Assembly: GCA_043757865.1 (NCBI GenBank)
Contig: JAYVOP010000076.1
Coordinates: 1-29,786 of the forward strand
DNA: 29,786 bases
Origin: JAGNEJ01 sp043757865
GTDB taxonomy: Bacteria; Verrucomicrobiota; Verrucomicrobiia; Verrucomicrobiales; V1-33
Direction: 5' to 3'
A program made the position numbers and the translations under genes. Below the pieces are notes generated by a model. That model made no database searches and had not been told where the DNA came from. It saw only the letters and a program-made list of their open reading frames with translations. This document shows, piece after piece, positions 7,042 to 16,153 of this stretch. The stretch's first letter is position 1, and each line of letters begins with the position of its first letter.

Positions 7042-8241
7042 TTACTCTTCCGTGGGGAGGAAGCAGCCACGGCTCATCAGCAAGGCCATGAGTTGGCCGG
7101 CAAATAATCCTGCTACTAGCAGGGCGGCCAAGCGTCCGCTGCTGGCGTCTGCGGTGTGGGTGGACGCGCCCCAGGCAGTGGTTATTTCTCCCCACGGGAG
7201 GTTCCAAAACGCACCCATGGCGGCCCCGGAGGTGACGATAAATAATGCGGCGGCTAGCCACCACGCCCATTTCTTCCGGGCGCTGATTCCTCGCATCGCG
7301 AGCAGGTACCCGACTAATCCGATGCCCAGTGCGCACCAGCCCGCTGAACCGCCGAGCATCTGACTGCCAGCAGGCACCACGCCGCCGCACCACAGCAAAC
7401 TACCGAGGCTGATGAATCCTAAGCCACAGGCCAGCCAGAGCATGAGCAGTGGCTCTGGCACCGCATCGGTCCAGCGCGGGCGCGGATCACTGAGCCGACA
7501 TAATTCTAGCAGATAGCCGCGTTGGTAAATGGCGATGAGCACTAACGGTAAGGCCACTCCACCCAGCCCGATGCCGAGCAACAGCTGACCTACGTTCACT
7601 AGCACGCCATGATCGAACCGCCCCTCCGCTGGCACGAGGAAAAACACCCCCGCCACCAGCACGCCTATCCCCATCAGCATGGCCATGGCCACGAACCAGC
7701 CGCCCGCATGGACTAGCGGCACCGTCCACCGCCGCCGCCGGAGCGAGCCCACGCCTGCCAGCACCAAGGCAAGGCTTGGCAACCCGAGCAACCACGTGCG
7801 CACCCAGGCCAGCCGCCACGGCCATGGCTCCTGCTCCCGCACGGCCCGCACCCAGGCCGCTGGCACGGCACACGCCAGCACCATTCCTAGTAGGATCAAA
7901 ATGACTCCGCCCCAGATCATGCCCACACCACGTTCCTGCCAACCAGTGGCGTCCCAAGGCTCTGCTAACGCCCGTTCCACCTCCTCTAGCGGGGCCGCTG
8001 CTAACGCTTGAAAGGGAGATATTTCCACTAGCTCCGGCACTTCCATTTCCTCCTCCATCTCTACGTCCCCCACCCCACCCCACAGCCCCGTTGCCATGTG
8101 TGAAAGCGTGGGAAAGATCGCACTCTCTGACCATTCCGGCGGAGGCGGACACGCGCCCCCCGAGCCCTGCCGCACGGCGTGCAACAACTCTTGTAAATTT
8201 GGGAAATCAGCAGAAATGTCAGGGCTCGATCTGGCTACCAT
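7042..8241 (-). CDS. unrecognised multi-pass membrane protein
   Basis: I do not recognise a family. From ATG 8241 the product is 399 residues: a soluble N-terminal part of about 110 residues that is proline-rich (GACPPPPEW) and then acidic (EMEEEMEVPELVE), followed by roughly eight hydrophobic segments, for example WGGVILILLGMVLACAV and QLLLGIGLGGVALPLVLIA. The frame is open to 8340, but starting there would run across the start of divergent thiD, so the internal ATG is preferred. The N-terminal stretch DFPNLQELLHAVRQG looks helical and could bind a partner. The divergent gap to thiD is 52 bases, so the promoters must overlap or lie within the genes. No function is proposed. Confidence 0.6.
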   Translation of the reverse strand: MVARSSPDISADFPNLQELLHAVRQGSGGACPPPPEWSESAIFPTLSHMATGLWGGVGDVEMEEEMEVPELVEISPFQALAAAPLEEVERALAEPWDATGWQERGVGMIWGGVILILLGMVLACAVPAAWVRAVREQEPWPWRLAWVRTWLLGLPSLALVLAGVGSLRRRRWTVPLVHAGGWFVAMAMLMGIGVLVAGVFFLVPAEGRFDHGVLVNVGQLLLGIGLGGVALPLVLIAIYQRGYLLELCRLSDPRPRWTDAVPEPLLMLWLACGLGFISLGSLLWCGGVVPAGSQMLGGSAGWCALGIGLVGYLLAMRGISARKKWAWWLAAALFIVTSGAAMGAFWNLPWGEITTAWGASTHTADASSGRLAALLVAGLFAGQLMALLMSRGCFLPTEE

Positions 8242-8293
8242 AAGCCCGCATCCTTCACCACTTTTCCCCCACCTGCAAATCCCTAAGCGCGCC

Positions 8294-9112
8294 ATGCCGC
8301 ATTCCTCACCATCATTCACCGCCCCACCCGTGGCCCTCACTGTCGCAGGTAGCGATAGCTCTGCTGGGGCCGGGCTCCAGGCGGATCTGAAGACCTTCAG
8401 CGCGCACCACGTCTATGGGCTCAGTGCCGTCACGTGCGTCGTTTCCGAACTCCCTGGCCAGGTCAGTCAGATCCATGCCATGCCCGCGGCCATGCTGCGG
8501 GATCAGTTGGAAATTTTGCTGCGCGGATTCCCGGTTAGGGCGTTGAAGACTGGAATGCTATACTCCGCCGATCTCATCACCACCGTGGCCGCTGTGCTGC
8601 GCAGCATCCCACCAGCGCAGCGCCCGGCGGTGGTCGTGGATCCGGTCATGATCGCCACCAGCGGCCACGCGTTAGTCCAGGCGGATGCGGTGGCGGCTTA
8701 TGAAACCCTGCTCTTTCCCCTGGCCACCGTCATCACCCCTAACTTAGATGAAGCCACGACCCTGCTAGGAGAAAAAATTTCCACCGCGGAGCAAATGCCC
8801 GCTGCCGCCCGCGCCCTAGCCGCGCGCTACGGCTGCGCAGTGCTGCTGAAAGGCGGCCACCTGGCGAGTGCGGAGGCGGTGGATCTCCTCTGCCAGGGCT
8901 CCACGCTCCAGTCCTACGCCGCACCATTTGTCCCCGGCGTGCGCACCCACGGCACTGGCTGCACTTATGCGGCGGCCCTAACCGCAGGGCTGGCACAGGG
9001 GTTAGACCTAGCCGCAGCCGCCGCTGCGGGGAAACGCTACGTCACTGCCGCCATCGCCCAATCCTTCCAGTGGGGCTCCATCCAGGCCCTCAACCACGCG
9101 GCCACGTTATGA
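8294..9112 (+). CDS. thiD: hydroxymethylpyrimidine/phosphomethylpyrimidine kinase
   Basis: The 272-residue product phosphorylates HMP and HMP-phosphate to HMP-pyrophosphate in thiamine synthesis. Visible family motifs are VALTVAGSDSSAGAGLQADLK near the start (GSDSSAGAGLQADL), VKTGML-type (ALKTGMLYS), VVDPVMIATSG, TPNLDEA and the anion-hole/catalytic GTGCTYAAAL near residue 219. Length fits the family. The start ATG 8294 is chosen because the family opens only about 10 residues before VALTVAGSD; the upstream open frame is discarded. I found no TPP riboswitch in the short upstream region. The stop overlaps the next start by 4 bases (ATGA), so it is translationally coupled to an S41-like gene. 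No other thiamine gene is in the window. Confidence 0.95.
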   Translation: MPHSSPSFTAPPVALTVAGSDSSAGAGLQADLKTFSAHHVYGLSAVTCVVSELPGQVSQIHAMPAAMLRDQLEILLRGFPVRALKTGMLYSADLITTVAAVLRSIPPAQRPAVVVDPVMIATSGHALVQADAVAAYETLLFPLATVITPNLDEATTLLGEKISTAEQMPAAARALAARYGCAVLLKGGHLASAEAVDLLCQGSTLQSYAAPFVPGVRTHGTGCTYAAALTAGLAQGLDLAAAAAAGKRYVTAAIAQSFQWGSIQALNHAATL

Positions 9113-10092
9113 AATATTTCCTCCTCAGTCTAGCCCTTACGAGCATGTTAGTGGCCCAGGAAATGGTGGTGGATCAGCTCACCTCCGCACAGCTCCAGGA
9201 AATCTATCAACGCCTCCAATCTTCCACCCTGCTAGCCCCCAAACTCACCGACGATGAACTGAACCGAGCGGCCATCCACGGCTTGCTTGCACGGCTGGGC
9301 ACGGGCTTCACCATCGGCCCCGTGGCACCCACTGCTCCGCAGAAATTAGTCTCGGAATTACTCAGCCCTAACGTGGCTTACCTGCGCCCGGCCACCTTCA
9401 ACCTAGCGGAACTTCCCACCGCCGATGCCGCCCTGGAAACCCTGGCTAGATCCACTGCGAGCACCTTGATCCTAGACCTGCGCAGCCCCGCTCCGCCGGG
9501 CGATCCTGAGGCCGCCGCCGCTTGGCTCAGTCGCTTTATGCCTACGCAGACCCCACTCTTTACCGTGCGCACTAGCGGCTCGCCCACGCCCCAGGCGTGG
9601 CTAGCCAAAGGCGAACCCCGGTGGACCAAAGATTGCCTGCTGTTAGTGGATCAGGACACTGGTAACATTGCCGAGGCCCTAGCCGCCGTGCTCCAGCGGG
9701 ATCGGCACCCGCGCCTCATCGGCTCCCCCACCCTGGGCCACGCCATCCGTTATGCCGTGCAGGCGCTCACGCCCACGCTGGAAATGCGTTGGGGCCTAGC
9801 CGAACTTTGGTTGGACGGCCAGCACAGCCTCTTCCGCCACGGCCTCACGCCAGACTTAGCGGTAGCGTTCGATCCCGCCACCAAAGCCCGCCAATTCAAG
9901 GCCAGCGAGACCACTGGCATGAAGCCCTTGGCCTTCGATCAAGAACGCCCGCACCGCAACGAGGCCGCCCGCGTCGCCCATCAAGACCCCACGTTAGACT
10001 ACCGCATCGCTCCCGCCGAAGCCCCGCCAATGCGCGATCCCGTCCTCCAACAAGCCCTGGATTACCTCACCGCCCAACCCCTGCGGAAATAG
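9109..10092 (+). CDS. secreted S41-peptidase-like protein lacking catalytic residues
   Basis: From ATG 9109 the protein has 327 residues and an apparent signal peptide (MKYFLLSLALTSMLVAQEM). The middle resembles the core of C-terminal-processing (S41) peptidases: AYLRPATF, TLILDLRSP (about 119-127), TGNIAEALAAVLQRD (184-198), LIGSPTLGHA and RHGLTPDLAVAFDP. At the position of the catalytic Ser in the usual TASASE motif it has Asn (TGNIAE), and where the general-base Lys of TxGKG is expected it has His (TLGH, about residue 211). No PDZ domain is visible. It is therefore probably a non-catalytic relative, in the periplasm or outside. The ATGA overlap couples it to thiD, with no obvious metabolic link. 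Confidence 0.7.
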   Translation: MKYFLLSLALTSMLVAQEMVVDQLTSAQLQEIYQRLQSSTLLAPKLTDDELNRAAIHGLLARLGTGFTIGPVAPTAPQKLVSELLSPNVAYLRPATFNLAELPTADAALETLARSTASTLILDLRSPAPPGDPEAAAAWLSRFMPTQTPLFTVRTSGSPTPQAWLAKGEPRWTKDCLLLVDQDTGNIAEALAAVLQRDRHPRLIGSPTLGHAIRYAVQALTPTLEMRWGLAELWLDGQHSLFRHGLTPDLAVAFDPATKARQFKASETTGMKPLAFDQERPHRNEAARVAHQDPTLDYRIAPAEAPPMRDPVLQQALDYLTAQPLRK

Positions 10093-10300
10093 CGGTGTGG
10101 GCTGTGATCGGTGGGGTTTTATAGGTTGCACCGAGGGCTTGGACTCATAGGATGGCGTATGGAATCTGAAGTCATTGATAAGGAAGCGATGCTAATGCCT
10201 AACATGGCAGCGGCCATGATGCCGCGGCTCCGATCCGAGACTAACTACCGACGCGCCCACGGCCTCGCTCCCTTCCATCCACTCACCTGGAGGGCGCAGC

Positions 10301-11767
10301 ATGGTTCCTGAGGTCACCGCGCAACTGCGGCCCCGCACGGGCTGGGAAAGTCAGGATCTAGGGCTGGCGCTGGTCCGGGGGCAACTGGGCGCGCTGCTCT
10401 GGCAATGGCTCGTGGTGCTGGGGCCCATGTGGATCGGCCTGGGCTGGGCGCTGCGCTATCACCCAGGGTGGTTTCTTTTCCTAACGTGGTGGCTCAAACC
10501 GCTCTATGATCGGCTGCCGCTGTTCACCCTGAGCCGTCGCCTTTTCGGCCAGGAAACGCGGCTGCGCGATGTGCTGCGTGCGTGGCCGAAGCTGTGGCTG
10601 AAAGGAAATTGGTGGTTTCTCACGCTCGGGCGATTCTCCTTTTACCGCTCCTTTGCAATGCCGATCAAAGTGCTGGAGGGCGCCACGCATAGAACTTATC
10701 GGCGGCGGCTCCGCCTGCTGCTGCGGCAGGAAGGGGACTCCACGATGATCTGGATCTCGTTAGGCTGGTTGCTCATTTCCTTGCTCGTCACGTTGGCTTG
10801 CTGGTCGTTGTGGAGTTCGTTATCGGTGAATTTAGAAAGTGATGATAGCTCACCCGTATGGTGGCAGATCTTTAGCAATCGGGGGCCGCAGATAGATCTG
10901 AGCACGTGGTGGACGTTTGCCATTCTGCACCTCGTGGGCATGACGCTGACGGAGTTCTGGTATCTGGGCGGGGGCTTTGGGCTGTATCTGAATAGCCGCT
11001 CGCATTTGGAAGGCTGGGACATCGAAGTGAGCTTCCGCAGCCTAGCCGCGCGCTTGGCGGAAATCACCGGACGCGCGGTGATCGTCATCGTGCTCGGCTT
11101 GGGGCTCTCCCAGATGCCCGCTGCGCAGCCTGCGGAAGCGCTCACGGAGCAGACGCTGAGCCAAGCGGAGATTGAGCAACGGGTGAAGGACATCAAGGCC
11201 GCGCCTGATTTCAAAGTGCTCAGCGAAGAACACACGGTCTATGATGATGTCAGCGGGCCGGATTGGAATTGGGGCTTTCCTGACCTGTCCTGGCTGGGTT
11301 CGTTGATGCAGTTCGTTGTCTGGCTAGGCTTGGTGGGGTTGATCGTATTTCTGCTGTGGAAACTTTACGAGCATCGGGGTGCCTTCCGCTTCCGGCCTGG
11401 GCCTCCAGTGCCGGAGGTGGCACTCAGCAAGGCCCGGGTGGTGTTAGGCATGGAAGTCACGCCAGAGTCCTTGCCCGCCAATATACCCGCCGCTGCGGCC
11501 GTCTGTTGGCAAGCCGGGGACGTGCGAGGCGCGCTGCGCCTGCTCTATGCGGGCAGCCTGCATTGGATGATCCAACGCGCCCATTTACCCATCCAAGAAA
11601 GTGACACCGAGGGCGACTGCCTGCGCCACAGCCAAGCCCTGCCCATCCCGCCGCAGCAATATTTCTCCAGCCTCACCCAGACCTGGATGGAACACGCCTA
11701 CGGCTACCGCATCCCCGCCACGTCCACCATGGAACAGTTGCTAGCGCAATGGCCATTCGGGGGCTAA
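10301..11767 (+). CDS. DUF4129 domain-containing membrane protein
   Basis: The 488-residue product has about five hydrophobic segments (including LLWQWLVVLGPMWIGLGW near 33-50, MIWISLGWLLISLLVTLACW near 149-168 and FVVWLGLVGLIVFLLW near 337-352) and a C-terminal region AAAVCWQAGDVRGALRLLYAGSLHWM with QESDTEGDCLR, typical of DUF4129. That domain usually occurs with transglutaminase-like, DUF58, MoxR and vWA proteins of unclear cell-envelope function. The ATG at 10301 is well supported by a GGAGG eight bases upstream, one of few good ribosome-binding sites in the window. The next gene, 24 bases downstream, is a vWA protein. MoxR and DUF58 genes are missing here. The 208-base upstream spacer shows only a CATGGC/GCCATG hairpin. 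Confidence 0.85.
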   Translation: MVPEVTAQLRPRTGWESQDLGLALVRGQLGALLWQWLVVLGPMWIGLGWALRYHPGWFLFLTWWLKPLYDRLPLFTLSRRLFGQETRLRDVLRAWPKLWLKGNWWFLTLGRFSFYRSFAMPIKVLEGATHRTYRRRLRLLLRQEGDSTMIWISLGWLLISLLVTLACWSLWSSLSVNLESDDSSPVWWQIFSNRGPQIDLSTWWTFAILHLVGMTLTEFWYLGGGFGLYLNSRSHLEGWDIEVSFRSLAARLAEITGRAVIVIVLGLGLSQMPAAQPAEALTEQTLSQAEIEQRVKDIKAAPDFKVLSEEHTVYDDVSGPDWNWGFPDLSWLGSLMQFVVWLGLVGLIVFLLWKLYEHRGAFRFRPGPPVPEVALSKARVVLGMEVTPESLPANIPAAAAVCWQAGDVRGALRLLYAGSLHWMIQRAHLPIQESDTEGDCLRHSQALPIPPQQYFSSLTQTWMEHAYGYRIPATSTMEQLLAQWPFGG

Positions 11768-11791
11768 AGACACCTTTTGCCCTCCTAACCT

Positions 11792-14488
11792 ATGATTACT
11801 TTTCGTAACCCTGAGTGGCTGGTGCTGGTGCCGTTCCTGGTCCTGGCGGGCTGGTGGGGGCGGCGGCTGCGGTTGCAGGCTCCGTTACGGGTGGCGTTGC
11901 TGCTAGTGGTCTTGCTGATTTTAATGCGACCGCAGGCGCATTGGCAGCAGGAGGGCATGGATCTCATGGTGCTGCTGGATCGCTCTGAGAGCACGGAGGG
12001 ACGCGTGGATCAATCCCTGCCAGAGTGGACAAAATTGCTAGAGGAAGGGAAACGGAATCGGGAGGATCGGCTGCGCTTCGTGGACTTTGCCAAAGACCCG
12101 CTGCCGCAAGATGTGGGCGGCAGCACGTTTACCGGAGACCGCACCCTAACACGCACCGCGCTGGCCATCCAGGCTGCGCTGGCGTTGCGGGAGCCGGAGC
12201 GGGCGACGCGGCTCCTGCTCTTTACGGACGGCTTTGCCACGGAGCCGTTGACTGGCCTAGCCGAAAAATTACAACGGGAAAATGTCCCGCTGGACGTGCG
12301 TTTCTTCAATGAACCTGCGGGCGAGGACTATCGGCTCACGAAGTTAGAGGCCCCGCATCGTGTTCAGACATCGGAGCCGTTTCTCATTGAGGTTTCCATC
12401 ACGGGGCCAGTGGACGCGCCGGGGAAAATTCCCCTCACCATTCTGCGTAATGGCGAGCACCTAACACAGACGGAAGTCACCCTGAAAAAGGGCACGGGCA
12501 GGGCGCAGTTTACGGATCGGAGCAGCCGCACGGGCGCGCAAAAGTATGAGGCGCTAATTACGCCGCCGAATGATTTGCATCCAGGCAATAATCGTCAGGA
12601 AACGTGGGTGGAGGTCGTCGGTGGTCCGCGGTTGTTGCTCGTTTCTGGCTTTGAAAATGATCCGGTGGGCACGGTCCTGCGCAGCATGGACTATGATGTG
12701 GAAATCGTGACCCAGCCGGAATCCCTGCATCCAGGCCAGTTGGCGGGCTGTCGGGGGGTGATTTTTAACAATGTGCCCGCCCATGCGGTGCCCGCAGATT
12801 TCCTGGCGTCGCTGGATTTCTTTGTGCGGGAGCAAGGCGGTGGCTTCCTCATGCTCGGCGGGAAACGGAGCTTTGGGGCGGGCGGCTATTTCCATTCCGC
12901 CGTGGATGCACTGCTGCCAGTATCCATGGAATTGAAGACGGATCAACGAAAGACCGCCGTGAGTATGGCGATCGTGATGGATCGTTCTGGCAGCATGGGA
13001 GCCACCGTCCCAGGCGGAATGAAGAAGATGGATCTAGCAGATGAAGGCGCAGCTAAGGCGATTGAAATGCTCGGCTATACGGACTCCGTGAGCATCATTG
13101 CGGTAGATAGTGAGGCACACATTCCGGTGAGTATGCAGATGATTAAGGATGAGGCAAATCGGCAAACGATGATGCAGATCTCTCGACGGATTTCCGTGGG
13201 CGGTGGCGGCATTTACACTTACACAGGGTTGAAGGCTGGCTGGAAGGCGCTGAAAGACACCAAGTATGGCACGCGGCATTTGATCCTCTTTGCGGACGCG
13301 GCGGATGCCGAAGAACCGGACGATTATAAGCGGCTGCTAGCCGAAATGACGAAAGAGGGAGCCACGGTCAGTGTCATCGCGCTAGGGACGAAGACCGACA
13401 GTGATGCGAAGTTCCTGGAAGACGTGGCGCGGTTAGGGAAAGGGCGCATTTTCTTTACCAATGATGCCACGGAGTTGCCGAACATTTTCACGCAAGAAAC
13501 GGTGGCGGTGGCGCGCAGTGCCTTTGTGGAAGAGCCCGTGCCTTGCAAGTCCACGGGCGGCTGGGTGGAGATCGCGGATCAGCGGCTGGACTGGCTAGCA
13601 GAGCTGGGTGGCTATAACCTGAGCTATAAAAAGGACTGGGCCAGCCAAGCCCTCATCACCGCGGATGAATACGCTGCGCCCTTGGTGGCATGGGGTCAGC
13701 GGGGCGCGGGGCGGTGTGCGGCGGTATCATTTCCGCTGGCGGGACCAGCGAGTGAGCAGGCGCGGAACTGGCCGGGCTATGGGGATTTCATCCAGACGTT
13801 AGGCCGCTGGCTGTTAGGTGCGGAAGTGCCCGCCGGGCTGGGCCTGAGGCAGGAACTGCGTGGCACGGAGTTGGCGCTAGACTTGCTGTTCGAGCCGCAG
13901 TGGGAGGCGGCGTTTGCGGCCACGCCGCCGTTGATCGTGCTAGCCGAAGGCGCACGGGCGGAAGTGAAACGGGAGCTGACGTGGCGGCGGCTTTCCCCTG
14001 GACACTATTCGGTGCGGGCTGATTTGGGTGAAGGGCAACTGGTGCGGGGCGTGATCCAAGCGGGGAAGCATACGTTGCCCTTCGGCCCGGTGGCGGTGGG
14101 GCGGAATGCGGAATGGGCGTTCGATGCTAAGCGGTTAGAGGAATTGCGGCAAACCTCGCTGCTGAGCGGGGGGCGGGAGTTACTAGATTTAAAGAGCGCC
14201 TGGAAAAGCCCGCCCGCACTGGAGTGGACGGACCTGCGCCACGGCTTGCTAGTGCTGGCACTCGTGCTCATGCTCGCGGATGCGCTGGTCACCCGGCTCG
14301 GCTGGAAACTCCCAAGATGGAACGCCCGCCCCAAGCAGTCTTCCACCCCCACCTCGGCAGCCATCCAAGCCCCGCCGAGCCTACCCACGGCTCGCCTACC
14401 ATCCGCAGAACCAGTGGCTCCGCCCATTCCCGCAGAACATCGTCGTGCCCGCTTCGCTCGTGCCAAAGGCCAGCCGAGGGAGCCGTGA
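11792..14488 (+). CDS. membrane protein with two vWA domains and a GATase1-like domain
   Basis: This 898-residue protein starts with two membrane segments (about 8-20 and 29-46), then a first vWA domain whose MIDAS reads D63-RSES, an immunoglobulin-like stretch, a class-I-glutamine-amidotransferase-like region (GPRLLLVSGFENDP ... GGGFLMLGGKRSFGAGG), and within it a second vWA domain with a perfect MIDAS (D397-RSGSMG) and LFADAADAEEPDD. A C-terminal membrane segment (GLLVLALVLMLADALV) and a proline-rich basic tail follow. Large proteins of this design are common in Verrucomicrobiota and Planctomycetota beside DUF4129 proteins; they probably bind metal-dependent ligands in the periplasm. The function is unknown. 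The start follows CCCTCCTAACCT with no Shine-Dalgarno. The stop is 6 bases from the convergent beta-helix gene. Confidence 0.85.
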   Translation: MITFRNPEWLVLVPFLVLAGWWGRRLRLQAPLRVALLLVVLLILMRPQAHWQQEGMDLMVLLDRSESTEGRVDQSLPEWTKLLEEGKRNREDRLRFVDFAKDPLPQDVGGSTFTGDRTLTRTALAIQAALALREPERATRLLLFTDGFATEPLTGLAEKLQRENVPLDVRFFNEPAGEDYRLTKLEAPHRVQTSEPFLIEVSITGPVDAPGKIPLTILRNGEHLTQTEVTLKKGTGRAQFTDRSSRTGAQKYEALITPPNDLHPGNNRQETWVEVVGGPRLLLVSGFENDPVGTVLRSMDYDVEIVTQPESLHPGQLAGCRGVIFNNVPAHAVPADFLASLDFFVREQGGGFLMLGGKRSFGAGGYFHSAVDALLPVSMELKTDQRKTAVSMAIVMDRSGSMGATVPGGMKKMDLADEGAAKAIEMLGYTDSVSIIAVDSEAHIPVSMQMIKDEANRQTMMQISRRISVGGGGIYTYTGLKAGWKALKDTKYGTRHLILFADAADAEEPDDYKRLLAEMTKEGATVSVIALGTKTDSDAKFLEDVARLGKGRIFFTNDATELPNIFTQETVAVARSAFVEEPVPCKSTGGWVEIADQRLDWLAELGGYNLSYKKDWASQALITADEYAAPLVAWGQRGAGRCAAVSFPLAGPASEQARNWPGYGDFIQTLGRWLLGAEVPAGLGLRQELRGTELALDLLFEPQWEAAFAATPPLIVLAEGARAEVKRELTWRRLSPGHYSVRADLGEGQLVRGVIQAGKHTLPFGPVAVGRNAEWAFDAKRLEELRQTSLLSGGRELLDLKSAWKSPPALEWTDLRHGLLVLALVLMLADALVTRLGWKLPRWNARPKQSSTPTSAAIQAPPSLPTARLPSAEPVAPPIPAEHRRARFARAKGQPREP

Positions 14489-14494
14489 AGGGTG

Positions 14495-16045
14495 CTATTT
14501 CAAGGCCACAAATTCGTCCGCACCTAGATCACATTTCTTGTCCGCTGCGCGCGGTTGGCCGTCGATGTCCAGTTCGCCTATCGGGCAGAGGAACGTAGAC
14601 GGAGCCTGGTCCTTGGCCCCGGAGGAGGACAGGATGTGGAGGTCCACGGTGCCACTCGTGAGCGCGAACTTGGGATCGGCAAAAGTAGAGTGCGCGTCTT
14701 GGCCCGTGATGGCTTTCCAAGCGGCAAAGCCGACGCGATAGAAACCGCTCCACATCCACTGCGCACTGGTTACGGCGGCGGTTCCGCTGCCGGAGTAGTA
14801 GCAGTTATAGTCGATGAAGTTGCTCGCATTACCACGCCCATCCCAGTTGCCGAGGAAGCGATTCGTCTTAGATGCGCAAATGATGTTCTGAATCACGGAG
14901 CAGGCCTGGACGTTGATTTGAATGACGATTTCCCCCACGCGGGAGGTGGAGTTATCATTTTCAAAGAGACTGTTATTCCGCACCATGGTGTTCTTCACTC
15001 CACCGCTGGAAATGCTAGGATCTCCGCCTAGGATGACGCCCGCCACGTGATTCTGGTAGAGCCAGTTGTTGGTGACTAGGCAGTTGTCTGAGCAGGTGCG
15101 CGCTTTCTCACTGCCGACTTCGATGCCGATGTTGCTATGATGCACTTTGTTACGCTCAATGAGGATGTTCTGGCCGCCATCCACATAGATGCCGCCCGCC
15201 GCCCGCACGCCGCCGTAGGCCGGATTACTGAGGCTGTCGATGTTGTAGATCTCGTTGCCACGGATGGTGCCATTGCGCGCCCGATCCAGTTCGCCCCCGC
15301 CCCGGGCCACGCCTTCGTAGCCGATGCAGTCGATGCCGATGTTGTTCGAGTCATGAATCTTGCAGTTGAGGACGGAGAAATTTTCTACATTGCCGTTAAA
15401 GGTGACGGTCTCTGACCAGCCCGCTTTGATGGCATAGACTTCACAGTTACTGATCTCGATGTTGTTCACGGAACTAGCCACAGAGGTGCCCAGCACGGCA
15501 ATCCCATTGGCTGTCCCTTGCGGTCCGGTCTTCTGCCAGAGGGTGGTCTCGACGTTGTGCACAGTGCAATTTTTGATGGTGAGGTGGTGGGAGGTGCCCC
15601 GGATCAACACCCCCGCCACGTCCGAGGTGTTCGCAGTGGCCACGTTGCGAATCTCGAAGCCGTCGAAGGTCACGTAACTGCGATCTGTGAAGGTGAGCAG
15701 CCCGCGCAGGGCTCCGTCGTTGGCCATCACCTTCCAGTTGTCAGTTCCATCGATGACGGGCTTTTCCCCAGGGTAATTTTTAAAAAGAATTGGAAGCCCC
15801 GGTCTGCCGCTAACGGTGATTTCGACCAAGTAGGGATTGGCAAAGACCTCCCCTCGGAAATAAACCGTGTCCCCTGGCAAGGCGTGGCTGATGGCATAGG
15901 CAGCGATCCAGGGAGCCTGCACAGTACCAGGGCCGGAGGCCACGCCCTTGTTAGAGACATAACGATCCACGGCCATTCCTGGACTGGCCAAGGCGGCGGC
16001 TAGGAGGAAATTCGCGAGGAGGAAGCGAGAAGGTTGGATGTTCAT
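14495..16045 (-). CDS. secreted right-handed parallel beta-helix protein
   Basis: The 516-residue product has a signal peptide (MNIQPSRFLLANFLLAAALA, cleavage near SPGMA) and a DUF1565-like beginning (YVSNKGVASGPGTVQAPW ... ALPGDTVYFRGE). The centre has many short right-handed beta-helix turns (for example VLIRGTSHHLTIKNCTVHNV, NIEISNCEVYAI, ILIERNKVHHSNIGIEVG), as in pectate-lyase- and NosD-like folds. It ends KCDLGADEF, a common ending in Verrucomicrobiota and Planctomycetota members. These proteins often bind or cleave polysaccharides, but no catalytic triad is clear. An AT-rich stretch (16046-16110) just upstream likely holds its promoter, though I cannot place the boxes confidently. Confidence 0.85.
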   Translation of the reverse strand: MNIQPSRFLLANFLLAAALASPGMAVDRYVSNKGVASGPGTVQAPWIAAYAISHALPGDTVYFRGEVFANPYLVEITVSGRPGLPILFKNYPGEKPVIDGTDNWKVMANDGALRGLLTFTDRSYVTFDGFEIRNVATANTSDVAGVLIRGTSHHLTIKNCTVHNVETTLWQKTGPQGTANGIAVLGTSVASSVNNIEISNCEVYAIKAGWSETVTFNGNVENFSVLNCKIHDSNNIGIDCIGYEGVARGGGELDRARNGTIRGNEIYNIDSLSNPAYGGVRAAGGIYVDGGQNILIERNKVHHSNIGIEVGSEKARTCSDNCLVTNNWLYQNHVAGVILGGDPSISSGGVKNTMVRNNSLFENDNSTSRVGEIVIQINVQACSVIQNIICASKTNRFLGNWDGRGNASNFIDYNCYYSGSGTAAVTSAQWMWSGFYRVGFAAWKAITGQDAHSTFADPKFALTSGTVDLHILSSSGAKDQAPSTFLCPIGELDIDGQPRAADKKCDLGADEFVALK

Positions 16046-16153
16046 ATTTTTAAACTTTAAACCTTACTTTATCATATATTCAAATTTCCGCAACTTTTCA
16101 CTCTAGAAATTATGGAAATTCAACCTGTGCTAGGCGAAAAGCCTGACGATCCC

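Noticed and set aside
8096..8293. Upstream extension of thiD
   Set aside because: It overlaps the start of the divergent membrane protein gene and has no ThiD similarity; thiD homologues start just before VALTVAGSD.
8242..8293. TPP riboswitch before thiD
   Set aside because: Only 52 bases are available and the conserved CUGAGA and related core elements are not present there.
10111..10311. 66-residue open frame between the S41-like and DUF4129 genes
   Set aside because: No recognisable features, no ribosome-binding site, and it overlaps the well-supported DUF4129 start.
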